Assembly: GCA_038259825.1 (NCBI GenBank)
Contig: JBBSOK010000013.1
Coordinates: 1 to 37,009 of the forward strand
Direction of reading: 5' to 3'
DNA length: 37,009 bases
Origin: JBBSOK01 sp038259825
GTDB taxonomy: Bacteria; Bacteroidota; Bacteroidia; Flavobacteriales; Flavobacteriaceae
The translations under genes and the position numbers were made by a program. Positions 7,975-16,096 of the stretch are shown piece by piece (position 1 is the stretch's first letter; each line of letters opens with the position of its first letter). The notes beneath the pieces were generated by a model. The model made no database searches and had not been told where the DNA came from. It worked only from the letters and a program-made list of their open reading frames with translations.

Positions 7975-8044
7975 TTTTATATAGTGATATTCAAGGAATT
8001 ATTTTTTGAAGTCGAAATTGCAATCATTTATTTGTACTTTTAAA

Positions 8045-8052
8045 CAAAAATA
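8045..8052 (-). promoter_or_regulatory. Candidate promoter -7 element for nth
   Basis: The minus strand reads TATTTTTG, matching TAnnTTTG, about 70 nt before the nth start. No clear -33 element is visible. It overlaps the 5' leader of the divergent bcp gene. Confidence 0.35.
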
Positions 8053-8057
8053 ACCAA

Positions 8058-8510
8058 ATGAGCACACTTAAAGTAGGTGATAAAGCACCCAATTTTTCAG
8101 CAAAAGATCAAGATGGAAATGAAATTAAACTTTCCGATTATGCTGGAAATAAACTGGTGGTCTTCTTTTATCCAAAAGCTAGCACCCCAGGTTGTACTGC
8201 GGAGGCTTGTAACTTACGCGATAATTACAAGGAATTACTAGACAAAAATTATGCGTTATTAGGAGTTAGTGCTGATAGCGAAAAAAAGCAGAAAAATTTT
8301 AAGGATAAATATGACTTTCAATTTCCATTATTGGCAGACGAAAACAAAGAGGTGATCAATGCCTTTGGAGTTTGGGGTCCAAAACAATTTATGGGGAAAA
8401 AATATGACGGAATCCACCGTATGACTTTTGTAGTTGATGAAAATGGCGTAATTGAAAATGTAATTGATAAAGTTAAAACCAAGGACCACGCTGCGCAGAT
8501 ATTAGGATAA
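8058..8510 (+). CDS. bcp: Peroxiredoxin, Bcp/PrxQ type (thiol peroxidase)
   Basis: This 150-residue cytoplasmic enzyme reduces hydrogen peroxide and organic hydroperoxides using thioredoxin. The thioredoxin-fold active site FYPKASTPGCTAEACNLRD holds the peroxidatic cysteine C46 in the TPGCT motif and a resolving cysteine five residues later (C51), which is the Bcp/PrxQ arrangement. The length is normal for the family. The protein has no signal peptide. The ATG at 8058 begins directly at the conserved N-terminus (STLKVGDKAPNFS). It is divergent from nth and convergent with the gene ending at 8530, with only 19 nt between stops. Its place beside nth and uvrA groups oxidative-damage functions together. 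Confidence 0.95.
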   Translation: MSTLKVGDKAPNFSAKDQDGNEIKLSDYAGNKLVVFFYPKASTPGCTAEACNLRDNYKELLDKNYALLGVSADSEKKQKNFKDKYDFQFPLLADENKEVINAFGVWGPKQFMGKKYDGIHRMTFVVDENGVIENVIDKVKTKDHAAQILG

Positions 8511-8529
8511 AATATTTACGTACTTTATT

Positions 8530-9984
8530 CTACTCTGTTTTGGTGGTAAGCTCAGCCTTGCAACTAAATAAATGTTTTTCTTTTATAATTTCAGCAACAC
8601 CTGGCGGAAGCATTTCTTCCCAACCTTCTTCGCCAGCTTCAATTTTATGAAGTACTTCACGTGAGAAGATATTCATTACTTCCGGTGCAAAGTCTGTTAT
8701 ATCAACTACTTTACCGTTGTATTTAAAGAATTTGTATAATTCCTTCATCCGTGGATGTACTTTAATATTTTCACTATTAGTGTATTCGCCAGTTTCTGGA
8801 TCCATCATTGGATATAAATAAACACGTAAATCTTTAAAGAATAGCTTGCCAAAAGCTTCAAGAATACCACCACTTAAATGACGGTAGTATTTTTCATCAA
8901 AAATATCAACCAAATTGTTAACACCCATCGCAAGGCCCATTCTTTGTTTTGTATAACGAGAAAAATATTCAACCAATTTATAATATTCCTGGAAGTTAGA
9001 AATCATAACTGTATGTCCCAAAGAACATAACAATTTTGCGCGATCCATAAAATCTTCTTCGTCTATTTCACCTTCGGCCCTTAGATTGGAAAGTGTAATT
9101 TCAAAAATTACTTCAGTTCTTTCTTCTTCAACCTTACTTTCGTCCAAAAACATTTTGTAAGATTGTTCGAACATATCTATGTTCACTTTAGTTACAGGCC
9201 TAAAACTTCCCCGTAAAGCCAAAATATTTTTTTTATAAAGTATTCTAGCTGGTAGTATGTTATTGCCATCAGGACCAAACATTATTGCATCGGTCATGCC
9301 ATTTTTAATAAGCTGAAGACTCATTAATCTATTATCTACATTTTCAAAACGTGGACCTGAAAAGTTAATAGTGTCTATTTCAATTTTATCTTTATCTATA
9401 TGATCATATAAATAACGGAGTAGTTTTCTTGGTTGATCGTATTTGTAATAGGCGCCATAAATAAGATTTACGCCTAAGATTCCCAATGTAATTTGTTGCA
9501 ACATTGCATCATTTTCATGAAAACGAATGTGTAGCGCAATTTCAGAATATTCTTCTTTTGGATCTACCTGGTAGCGAATACCTAACCAACCATGTCCTTT
9601 GTATTTTTTTGCAAAATCTATAGTAGCTACAGTATTAGCGAAAGAAAAGTATAATTTATTTGGGTGCTTTTCACGACTTATCCGATCTTCTAAAAGTCTC
9701 ATTTCGTGATCCAACATCTTTTTTAAACGAGCTTCGGTCACGTATCTTCCATCTTCTTCAATCCCGTAAATTGCATCGCTAAAATCCTTGTCGTAAGCGG
9801 ACATTGTCTTTGCAATTGTCCCAGAAGCGCCGCCGGCTCTAAAAAAATTACGAACGGTTTCTTGTCCAGCACCTATTTCGGCAAAGGTTCCATAGATATT
9901 TTCATTCAAATTTATACGAAGCGCTTTGTTTTGAATGGATGGAATACTTTCAAATTCCTTGTCACCTAAAATAGTATCTGGCAT
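8530..9984 (-). CDS. Conserved protein of unknown function (484 aa)
   Basis: I do not recognise an established function. The protein is soluble, with no signal peptide or membrane helix. It has a glycine-rich segment near the N-terminus (YGTFAEIGAGQETVRNFFRA) and then GGASGTIAKTMSAYDKDF. An alpha/beta body follows, with segments INFSGPRF and MLPPGVAEII towards the C-terminus. I recall some flavobacterial homologues being labelled nicotinate-nucleotide adenylyltransferase, but no HxGH nucleotidyltransferase motif is visible, so I do not adopt that name. The frame is open to 10038, but the start at codon 19 (ATG 9982-9984) is preferred because a TACCTTTG promoter element at 10014-10021 places transcription initiation downstream of the upstream ATG. 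Confidence 0.8.
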   Translation of the reverse strand: MPDTILGDKEFESIPSIQNKALRINLNENIYGTFAEIGAGQETVRNFFRAGGASGTIAKTMSAYDKDFSDAIYGIEEDGRYVTEARLKKMLDHEMRLLEDRISREKHPNKLYFSFANTVATIDFAKKYKGHGWLGIRYQVDPKEEYSEIALHIRFHENDAMLQQITLGILGVNLIYGAYYKYDQPRKLLRYLYDHIDKDKIEIDTINFSGPRFENVDNRLMSLQLIKNGMTDAIMFGPDGNNILPARILYKKNILALRGSFRPVTKVNIDMFEQSYKMFLDESKVEEERTEVIFEITLSNLRAEGEIDEEDFMDRAKLLCSLGHTVMISNFQEYYKLVEYFSRYTKQRMGLAMGVNNLVDIFDEKYYRHLSGGILEAFGKLFFKDLRVYLYPMMDPETGEYTNSENIKVHPRMKELYKFFKYNGKVVDITDFAPEVMNIFSREVLHKIEAGEEGWEEMLPPGVAEIIKEKHLFSCKAELTTKTE

Positions 9985-10013
9985 AGTGGGGTTTCTTTTA
10001 CTAACAACACTAA

Positions 10014-10021
10014 CAAAGGTA
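10014..10021 (-). promoter_or_regulatory. Promoter -7 element for the 8530-9984 gene
   Basis: The minus strand reads TACCTTTG, an exact TAnnTTTG match, with a TTTG in the T/G-rich stretch about 18 nt upstream. Initiation a few bases after it leaves a leader of about 25 nt before the ATG at 9984, and excludes the in-frame ATG at 10036-10038. Confidence 0.6.
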
Positions 10022-10054
10022 ACAAATACAATAGGCAAACAAAAAAATAACTGT

Positions 10055-10062
10055 TATTTTTG
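10055..10062 (+). promoter_or_regulatory. Promoter -7 element for the metallo-hydrolase gene
   Basis: TATTTTTG matches TAnnTTTG exactly and ends only 5 nt before the ATG at 10068. Transcription would then begin at or next to the start codon, implying a leaderless or nearly leaderless mRNA. No good -33 TTTG is visible. Confidence 0.5.
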
Positions 10063-10067
10063 TGCTA

Positions 10068-10844
10068 ATGAAAAACACCCTAAATATTACTTTTTTAGGA
10101 ACAGGAACTTCTCAAGGAATACCAGTTATTGGTAGTAATCATCCAGTTTGCAAAAGCAATGATGAAAAGGATAAACGCCTTCGTGTTTCAGTTTTACTGC
10201 AATGGGAAGATAAAAATTACGTTATAGATTGCGGACCGGATTTTAGGCAACAAATGCTTAGGGAAAACGTCAGCCATTTAGATGGAATTATACTTACACA
10301 CGAACACAGTGACCATACGGCAGGAATTGATGATATAAGACCGTTTTATTTCAGGCAAGGAAATATCCCATTTTATGCATCTTCAGAAGTACTTTCTTCC
10401 TTGCATCAGCGTTTCGCATATATTTTTGAAACTGAAAATAAATATCCAAGCGCACCTACGATTGAAGAAGTAGTTATCGACAAGAATTCAGTTTTTCAAC
10501 TCGGAAATAAAAATGTTTTGGCGGTTGAAGGTTTTCACCACAAATTGCCGGTTCTTGGTTTTAAAATTGATGAATTTGTTTATCTGACGGATATAAAAAC
10601 TATGGAAGATGACGAAATTGAAAAAATCAAAAACTGCAAAATACTTGTTGTTAATTGCTTGCGGATTGAAGCGCATCAAAGTCATTTAAATTTAGAAGAA
10701 GCGTTAACTTTTATAAAAAAAGTGAATGCTGAAAAAGCTTATTTAACCCATATTAGTCATCTGCTCGGTTTTCACGCTGAAGTAGAAAAAATATTGCCAG
10801 AGAATGTATTTTTAGCTTTCGACGGTTTAAAACTTCAGCTATAG
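10068..10844 (+). CDS. MBL-fold metallo-hydrolase (PhnP/RNase Z-like)
   Basis: This 258-residue cytoplasmic hydrolase has the metallo-beta-lactamase fold. The metal-binding motif HEHSDH lies at residues 78-83 (THEHSDHTAGIDDIRPF), preceded by the conserved LGTGTSQGIPVIG near the N-terminus and an aspartate-containing strand YLTDIK, with a late histidine in THISHLLGFH. The order of motifs and the GTGTSQG start resemble PhnP (cyclic phosphodiesterase) and RNase Z relatives; the substrate cannot be fixed. The GTG at 10062 is also in frame, but it lies inside the predicted promoter element, so the ATG at 10068 is chosen. The next gene follows after 2 nt, indicating co-transcription and probable translational coupling. 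Confidence 0.88.
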   Translation: MKNTLNITFLGTGTSQGIPVIGSNHPVCKSNDEKDKRLRVSVLLQWEDKNYVIDCGPDFRQQMLRENVSHLDGIILTHEHSDHTAGIDDIRPFYFRQGNIPFYASSEVLSSLHQRFAYIFETENKYPSAPTIEEVVIDKNSVFQLGNKNVLAVEGFHHKLPVLGFKIDEFVYLTDIKTMEDDEIEKIKNCKILVVNCLRIEAHQSHLNLEEALTFIKKVNAEKAYLTHISHLLGFHAEVEKILPENVFLAFDGLKLQL

Positions 10845-10846
10845 TT

Positions 10847-11341
10847 ATGAGAAAGAGTATTTTTATGTATTTATTTTTATTTTGTCTTTTGTTTATAATC
10901 TATCAATATATGAACGAAAAGAAGATTTTTGAAGGACAGGACAAAAGGATCGAAAATTTAGAAAATAAGGCTGCAAAACAACAAGATTCAATTGAAAAAT
11001 TGAACGGCTTAAATGCAGATTTAAACTACTTCACCTTACAAGGAAATGAAAACGCTATGACGTATCTTGAAAGTTTTGGATTAAACTCACAAGATGTTGA
11101 AAATTTGGTAAGCAGCCAGTTAATGGATCAAAACTTAGTTGAAGGTGATAATCCTTTGGTTCCTTTTGCCGGTATGAAAGGTGAAATGAAAATTAACAAA
11201 ATAAAGTTTTTAAACGGAAAATGGATTTTGGCCGATTTTACGGACGGCACATATTGGGGAGAAATGATTGTAGAATATAAAATAGATGATAAAGATCAAC
11301 TTACGTTAAATACAATAGGTTCTCTCTTATATCCGCAATAA
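10847..11341 (+). CDS. Membrane-anchored protein of unknown function with a coiled coil
   Basis: This 164-residue protein has one N-terminal hydrophobic helix (about 5-22), which should anchor it in the inner membrane. A heptad-like segment follows, rich in Lys, Glu and Leu (about 24-55, including RIENLENKAAKQQDSIEKLN). The rest (about 58-164) is a soluble beta-rich domain with the segments KFLNGKWILADFTDGTYWGE and EYKIDDKDQLTLNTIGSLLY, which faces the periplasm if the N-terminus is inside. I know of no assigned function for this architecture. It starts 2 nt after the metallo-hydrolase stop, so the pair is translated from one mRNA. It converges with the esterase gene ending at 11355. Confidence 0.8.
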   Translation: MRKSIFMYLFLFCLLFIIYQYMNEKKIFEGQDKRIENLENKAAKQQDSIEKLNGLNADLNYFTLQGNENAMTYLESFGLNSQDVENLVSSQLMDQNLVEGDNPLVPFAGMKGEMKINKIKFLNGKWILADFTDGTYWGEMIVEYKIDDKDQLTLNTIGSLLYPQ

Positions 11342-11354
11342 TTGTTTTGATGGA

Positions 11355-12011
11355 CTAATGATTTTCTAGCCATTGTTTAAGTTCATAAAAGTTTTGGGGC
11401 GCAACACCGTGACCAACCGGAAATTCTGAATACGTATTTCCAATACCTAAATTATCCAAAAATGGTTTAGTCTTTTTTGCCCAAGAAACTGGAATTACTT
11501 GGTCTACAGTACCGTGTGACGAATAAATACTCAACTTGGAAAAATCGTTTTTATCATAATTTGGTTTTAAAATAGCTTCATTTACATAACCGCTCAAACC
11601 AATAATATTTTTTACTTTTTCAGGATAGCTTAGTCCCACTGCAAGACTTAAAATAGTGCCTTGGCTAAAGCCCAATAATGTTACTTCCCCCTTATTTACA
11701 TTGTATTTGTCTACAATCTCGTCTATTATTTTTGCGATTAAATCTCTATTTGCAATAGCTTGCTCATCATCACTAAATTTTCCACCAGAATTTTCAAAAT
11801 AAATATTGTACCAAGCGTAACCATACGGTTGCATTTTAATTGGCGCTTGCAATGAAATGATGTGGTAATTATCCGGCAATTCTTCAGCAAATGAAAATAA
11901 ATCGTTTTTATCACTTCCAAAACCGTGAAGCAATATTATTGCAGGTGAGTTTGCCGTAGGATTTTTAGGTGCTTTATAGTTGTGTTCTAATAAGAGATTT
12001 TGTTTTTCCAT
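11355..12011 (-). CDS. Alpha/beta hydrolase, phospholipase/carboxylesterase type
   Basis: This 218-residue serine hydrolase resembles bacterial carboxylesterases of the phospholipase/carboxylesterase family. The nucleophile elbow GFSQG carries S116, the acid is D170 (SSHGTVDQVIPV) and the base is H201 (FPVGHGV), in the right order and spacing. The oxyanion-hole region is LLHGFGSDKND (28-38). No signal peptide is present, so it should be cytoplasmic and act on short-chain acyl or aryl esters; the physiological substrate is unknown. The ATG at 12009-12011 starts just before the first predicted strand. It is separated from the upstream DUF4870-like gene by a terminator at 12025-12070, so it needs its own promoter or read-through. 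Confidence 0.88.
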   Translation of the reverse strand: MEKQNLLLEHNYKAPKNPTANSPAIILLHGFGSDKNDLFSFAEELPDNYHIISLQAPIKMQPYGYAWYNIYFENSGGKFSDDEQAIANRDLIAKIIDEIVDKYNVNKGEVTLLGFSQGTILSLAVGLSYPEKVKNIIGLSGYVNEAILKPNYDKNDFSKLSIYSSHGTVDQVIPVSWAKKTKPFLDNLGIGNTYSEFPVGHGVAPQNFYELKQWLENH

Positions 12012-12024
12012 TTGGCAAAAATAG

Positions 12025-12070
12025 AAAAGACCTTTTATCTTAAAACAACGTTTAACATAAAAGGTCTTTT
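12025..12070 (-). terminator. Rho-independent terminator after the DUF4870-like gene
   Basis: Arms AAAAGACCTTTTAT (12025-12038) and ATAAAAGGTCTTTT (12057-12070) form a perfect 14-bp stem with an 18-nt loop. It lies between the end of the 12086-12412 gene and the start of the esterase gene, both on the minus strand. Confidence 0.85.
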
Positions 12071-12085
12071 AAATATTAATAATTT

Positions 12086-12412
12086 TTAAATTCCTTTAAA
12101 CCATTCTTGAAATTGAACTCCTAAAAGAGGCACTGGTTTCATTTCGCCTTGCACTGCTGCAACTAAGCCAAGTATCCATAAAACAAGTAATCCCAAAGAA
12201 ATAATCATAGGTAAAAATGGTATTGAAACAACGTAAAAAATTAGATTTATGGCTACAGCCAGAAGAATAATTCCCATACTTTGTCTTATATGAAAAGAAG
12301 CAAAAGTGTTCTTTTTATCGTTGTTCATAATAAAGGCTATAATCAAGCCAATAAGAGTTATGTAAGAAATTATTGCAATTGTTTTGCCTTCTTGTACAGT
12401 GTTTGTTTCCAT
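12086..12412 (-). CDS. DUF4870-like small membrane protein (108 aa)
   Basis: This is a small inner-membrane protein with about three hydrophobic helices (roughly 12-30, 44-66 and 68-88). It carries the family pattern of a charged turn after helix 1 (MNNDKKNTFASFHIRQS), where a histidine-containing amphipathic segment precedes helix 2. The end (PLLGVQFQEWFKGI) is conserved with the neighbour. The 12454-12774 gene is a clear paralogue with the same helix order and the equivalent AFATWHIKN segment. Function is not established for the family. The gene lies 41 nt after its paralogue, and its 5' leader contains the A/C-rich run AACCAACCAAACC directly before the ATG. Confidence 0.8.
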   Translation of the reverse strand: METNTVQEGKTIAIISYITLIGLIIAFIMNNDKKNTFASFHIRQSMGIILLAVAINLIFYVVSIPFLPMIISLGLLVLWILGLVAAVQGEMKPVPLLGVQFQEWFKGI

Positions 12413-12453
12413 GGTTTGGTTGGTTTTTAGATTAATGAATAAATATAGTGCAA

Positions 12454-12774
12454 CTAATCAAGAAAGGTAAACCATTGTTGAAATTTTTCACTTAGGAAAG
12501 GAATGCCGATTGTACGATTGGTGGCGGCCAATATGAAACAGATAACATACGTTATAAAAACAATCAACCAAAAAATATCTCCAGCAGCAGTATCTATTTG
12601 ACCTTGTACGATTGTCGCTGTTAAAAACAATAAAAATATACCGAACATATTTTTTATATGCCAAGTTGCAAAAGCATATTTATAATCTTGATTTAAAAAA
12701 AAAGCAAGAAAAAAACCCACAAATGGTGCATAAGCAACTAGCGCAATCTTTTTGCCTTCAGGTTTTATTGACAT
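12454..12774 (-). CDS. DUF4870-like small membrane protein (106 aa), paralogue of the next gene
   Basis: This 106-residue protein has about three membrane helices and the same layout as the 12086-12412 product: a short charged N-terminus (SIKPEGKKIA), helix 1, a loop NQDYKYAFATWHIKN, helices 2 and 3, and a C-terminal segment PFLSEKFQQWF. Its ATG overlaps the stop of the dihydroorotase-like gene by one base (TAATG on the minus strand), so its translation is probably coupled to that gene. The role is unknown; the coupling is the best clue and suggests a shared transcript rather than a shared reaction. Confidence 0.8.
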   Translation of the reverse strand: MSIKPEGKKIALVAYAPFVGFFLAFFLNQDYKYAFATWHIKNMFGIFLLFLTATIVQGQIDTAAGDIFWLIVFITYVICFILAATNRTIGIPFLSEKFQQWFTFLD

Positions 12775-14030
12775 TATTTTGAAATTTCTAGTTTGTTGTT
12801 TGAATAGATTCCATATGCTTTCCCTTTCATTTTTTGACCAAGAAAAGCTGAATTTTTAGATGTTGAAAGGATGTCATTTTCAGAGAATGTCCATTCTATA
12901 TTCGGGTTAAAGAGTGTAATACTTGCAATATTCCCTTCCTTAATTTTGGTGCGCTGCAATTTAAAAATTGACTTTAAATTTAAGAAGGATTCTACCGCTT
13001 GTTCTGTTTCAATTATATTATTTAATGCTCCAAAGCACGATTCCAAACCAATACTTCCAAATAATGCGTGTTCAAATTCTATCTTTTTATGTTCAATATC
13101 TATGGGATCATGATCGCTCGTAACGCCGTCAATAATTCCTTTTTGCAAACCTTTTATCAAAGCTTTAATATCAGAATTAGTTCTCAATGGAGGCATTACT
13201 TTGAAGTTTGAGTCAAAGCTTTCAAGAGTAGCATCTGTTAAATAAAGATTAGCAATTGCAACGCTACATGTAACATCCAATCCTTTTTTCTTTGCTTTTT
13301 TAATCAGCTCTACCGAATTTTTGGTTGATATAGTTGGAATGTGCAATTTTCCTCCAGTATATTCTAATAAATATAAATCCCGCGCTATCTGAAGTTCTTC
13401 CGAAAGTGGCGGAATTCCTTTTAATCCTAATTTTGTACTGTTAATATCTTCATTTACAATCCCTTTTGGTGCAATTGTATTATCCGATGGAAAAGATTGC
13501 GTTAATCCATCAAATCCTTGTGCGTATTGCAAAGCTATTTTTAAAAGATTAGCATTGGCAATTGGTTTTTTATAATCGTAGAAAGAAATTGCACCTTCGT
13601 TTGCCATATCAAACATTTCAGCTAAATCTTCCCCTTTACTGCCAACTGTTAGGGAAGCGATTGGATAAACGGAAACTGCGCTATTTTCTGCAAGCGATTT
13701 TAAATATTTTACAGCACCTTTAGTATCCGAAACTGGATTGCAATTGCTATTAATTGCAACGTGCGCAAAACCGCTTAGAGCAGCTGTGTATAATCCATTT
13801 TCAACTGTTTCCCGTTCCTCAAAACCTGGCTCTCCGAAAGATACACTACTATCAAACCAACTTTCTGAAACGTGAAGATCTTTTAATGAAATTTCTTCCA
13901 CATTTTTCGCATCACTTATTTTTGCGGCTATTTTTTTAATGATTCCATCAACAATTAAAATATCACGTTTTTTTCCGTTATGGATAGAATCTTTATCTAT
14001 TATCGTGGCTTGTTTTAGTAGAACGTTCAT
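12774..14030 (-). CDS. Dihydroorotase homologue with a degenerate metal site
   Basis: This 418-residue protein has the amidohydrolase/dihydroorotase architecture: N-terminal beta-sandwich, TIM-barrel with FGEPGFEERETVENGL near 65-80, and a C-terminal return to the sandwich (GNIASITLFNP). Active dihydroorotases bind zinc through HxH after the first barrel strand. Here the equivalent segment is SWFDSSVSFGEPG, with both histidines missing. The later ligand histidines also appear replaced (LTQSFPSDNT and HIPTISTKNS), while the aspartate motif TSDHDP remains. It therefore probably lacks hydrolase activity, like the non-catalytic partners that assemble with aspartate transcarbamoylase in some bacteria; that role is inference. 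The order of BatA/VWA gene, this gene, then DUF4870-like gene suggests one operon. Confidence 0.85.
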   Translation of the reverse strand: MNVLLKQATIIDKDSIHNGKKRDILIVDGIIKKIAAKISDAKNVEEISLKDLHVSESWFDSSVSFGEPGFEERETVENGLYTAALSGFAHVAINSNCNPVSDTKGAVKYLKSLAENSAVSVYPIASLTVGSKGEDLAEMFDMANEGAISFYDYKKPIANANLLKIALQYAQGFDGLTQSFPSDNTIAPKGIVNEDINSTKLGLKGIPPLSEELQIARDLYLLEYTGGKLHIPTISTKNSVELIKKAKKKGLDVTCSVAIANLYLTDATLESFDSNFKVMPPLRTNSDIKALIKGLQKGIIDGVTSDHDPIDIEHKKIEFEHALFGSIGLESCFGALNNIIETEQAVESFLNLKSIFKLQRTKIKEGNIASITLFNPNIEWTFSENDILSTSKNSAFLGQKMKGKAYGIYSNNKLEISK

Positions 14031-14060
14031 AGTTTTAAAATAAAAATGGGCATAGTATTA

Positions 14061-15986
14061 TCAATTCTTCAAAAACTTCAAAATCATCATTTCTGCTATT
14101 AAAAATAACAATCCAAAAATAGCAAACCATTTCCAGAAATTAGTTACTTCATTCGCCGATGTTACGGTTTCAAATAAATCTGCAATAGAATTATACTGTT
14201 TAGCACCTTCCCAATCTTCGGCATCTGCATATGTCAAATTACTTTCTTTCCGATTGTAATTAAAACTTACAGGCTCAATTACTGAGTTTTTGGATTCAAT
14301 TGAATAGGTCTCAGCCAAATTTGGTTCATCTACTGTTGTAATTTGTACACTATTTGCCTTGGTTTGTTGTAGAGGGATAAATTTTTCCGATTTATTTACA
14401 AATGAAAGTATTTCATCTTTGGATAATTTCACGTTTACTGAAATTATATTGTTATTTCCCAATGTGTAATACAATTTTGGCAAAGGCAAACTTTGTAAAG
14501 CAATATTATAAAATGATGGAACAATTAAAGGCGAATTTTTGAAGTTAGAATTTTCATCATCGATAGCGGCTGTAAGCAAAAAGGACTGATTATTTTCAGT
14601 CAAAAATGCCGATCCATCTTCAAAAGATAGGGCAGAAGCCGCATTGCCATTATATTTATAATATGAATTTACTCTTGGATTTTGAAAATTGGCAACCTGC
14701 TTTTCAAATACGTTTTTGTAAAGTGGATGATCAAAATTAATTTTTGAAATCTTTTTTTCTTGTATTATTTCTTCTGAAAAGGAACCAAGGTTTAAACTAG
14801 ATAGCAGATTATTATAAGTTGAAATAGCTGCTTTTTGCGAAGGAATTATTACAATGCTTCCACCATTTTTTGAAAAAGAATTTAACGAAGTTATCAATGA
14901 AACAGGTATTTCCTTCAGCTGGTTTAAGACAATTAAATTTTGTTGTGGAATGTCGTTATAATTTAAACTTTTATAATCTTGAGGAATAAATTCAAACTCT
15001 TCGCCAGTAAATAATCTTTCAAGGAAACCTCCATTTGCCTCATTTATGGCAAGCACTTTAATTTTTTCAGCCTTGTTAATATTGAAAAAAAGTGAATTAT
15101 CGTAATTGATGTTTGCATCTGTAATTTCAATTCTACCTATATAATTTTCTGTGGCTTCCAACGTAAAAATGGCTTCTGCAGTTTCTGATTCGGCCAAATT
15201 AACGGCAGTTTTAGCCTGTAAAACATCCTTGTTGAACAAAGAAACAGTTACCGAATTTTTTATAGAAGTACTTGCCTTTAAAACAACAGCTAATTGTACT
15301 GAATTTGCCTCCTTCGAAATTATAAAAAGGGAATCTATTGAAACATTTTCAATTGAATTGGGCTTTACTTGTACAATATTTACGTTGCTATTTTCATCGA
15401 GTTGTGGAAATTCATCAATCTGTTGAAAATCTGATATATAAATTAAATTTTTATCACTGGTCTTATCTTTTGAAAATAGTTGACTTGCTTTTAATACAAC
15501 TTCTTTTGCTGATAATTGTTGCGGAGAATAAGTAGTTTTTAAAATTGTATTCTTAAAATCTTGAACACTAGCATCTCTGCTTACTGTATTATTTGTAAAC
15601 CAAGTAACTTTTTGACTTCCCTGTAATTGGTTAAACAAATCCTGCGTAGCGCGCTCTAGCAGAGGACCTTGTTTTCCGGCAGCTTGCATACTAAAGCTAT
15701 TATCAAGGTAAATTATGGTTTCTTTTGCTGTGTTTAAAGCCGTTTTGGACGCTGTAAATGGTTGTGCAAAAGCAATTATTAAACACGCTAGCGCCAAAAG
15801 CCGCATTAAGAGTGTAAGCCATTTTTTAATTTGACTACTTTTTCGGGTTTGTATTTTTACCTTTTTTAGAAATGCAACGTTTGTAAATTCGGTCTTCTGA
15901 AATTTACGAAGTTGAAAAAGGTGAATAAATATAGGTATTAACAGTAAAAATAGCGCGTAGAGTAATTCGGGATTTTTAAACTGCAT
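14061..15986 (-). CDS. BatA/VWA domain membrane protein
   Basis: This 641-residue protein starts with the BatA N-terminal domain: a helix at about 8-26, the typical IHLFQLRKFQKTEFTNVAFL segment, and a second helix at about 57-77. A von Willebrand factor A domain follows, whose metal-ion-dependent adhesion site begins DNSFS (DxSxS, residues 95-99). A long periplasmic region of beta-sandwich and DUF-type segments covers about 230-600, and one C-terminal helix (WFAIFGLLFLIAEMMILKFL) ends the protein. In Bacteroidota such proteins sit in the inner membrane and are linked to envelope integrity or MoxR-type chaperone systems, but no MoxR gene is present here. The next gene begins 30 nt downstream, so the two are probably co-transcribed. 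Confidence 0.88.
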   Translation of the reverse strand: MQFKNPELLYALFLLLIPIFIHLFQLRKFQKTEFTNVAFLKKVKIQTRKSSQIKKWLTLLMRLLALACLIIAFAQPFTASKTALNTAKETIIYLDNSFSMQAAGKQGPLLERATQDLFNQLQGSQKVTWFTNNTVSRDASVQDFKNTILKTTYSPQQLSAKEVVLKASQLFSKDKTSDKNLIYISDFQQIDEFPQLDENSNVNIVQVKPNSIENVSIDSLFIISKEANSVQLAVVLKASTSIKNSVTVSLFNKDVLQAKTAVNLAESETAEAIFTLEATENYIGRIEITDANINYDNSLFFNINKAEKIKVLAINEANGGFLERLFTGEEFEFIPQDYKSLNYNDIPQQNLIVLNQLKEIPVSLITSLNSFSKNGGSIVIIPSQKAAISTYNNLLSSLNLGSFSEEIIQEKKISKINFDHPLYKNVFEKQVANFQNPRVNSYYKYNGNAASALSFEDGSAFLTENNQSFLLTAAIDDENSNFKNSPLIVPSFYNIALQSLPLPKLYYTLGNNNIISVNVKLSKDEILSFVNKSEKFIPLQQTKANSVQITTVDEPNLAETYSIESKNSVIEPVSFNYNRKESNLTYADAEDWEGAKQYNSIADLFETVTSANEVTNFWKWFAIFGLLFLIAEMMILKFLKN

Positions 15987-16096
15987 TCAAAAAAAAAGTT
16001 TTTCAAAGATAAATAAAGAGGATAACTAAATACTACAATTTAAAGCAAGCTTTTTTTGATGTCTTAAGTAATTGGATAAAGCAATGGTAAAGCAGA

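Noticed and set aside
8530..10038. Name 'nicotinate-nucleotide adenylyltransferase' for this gene, and the longer start at 10038
   Set aside because: No HxGH nucleotidyltransferase motif is visible. The upstream ATG lies before the predicted transcription start, so the start at 9984 is used.
12774..12776. Possible frameshift between the dihydroorotase-like and DUF4870-like genes because they overlap
   Set aside because: The one-base TAATG overlap joins two complete proteins of distinct families and is a common coupling arrangement.
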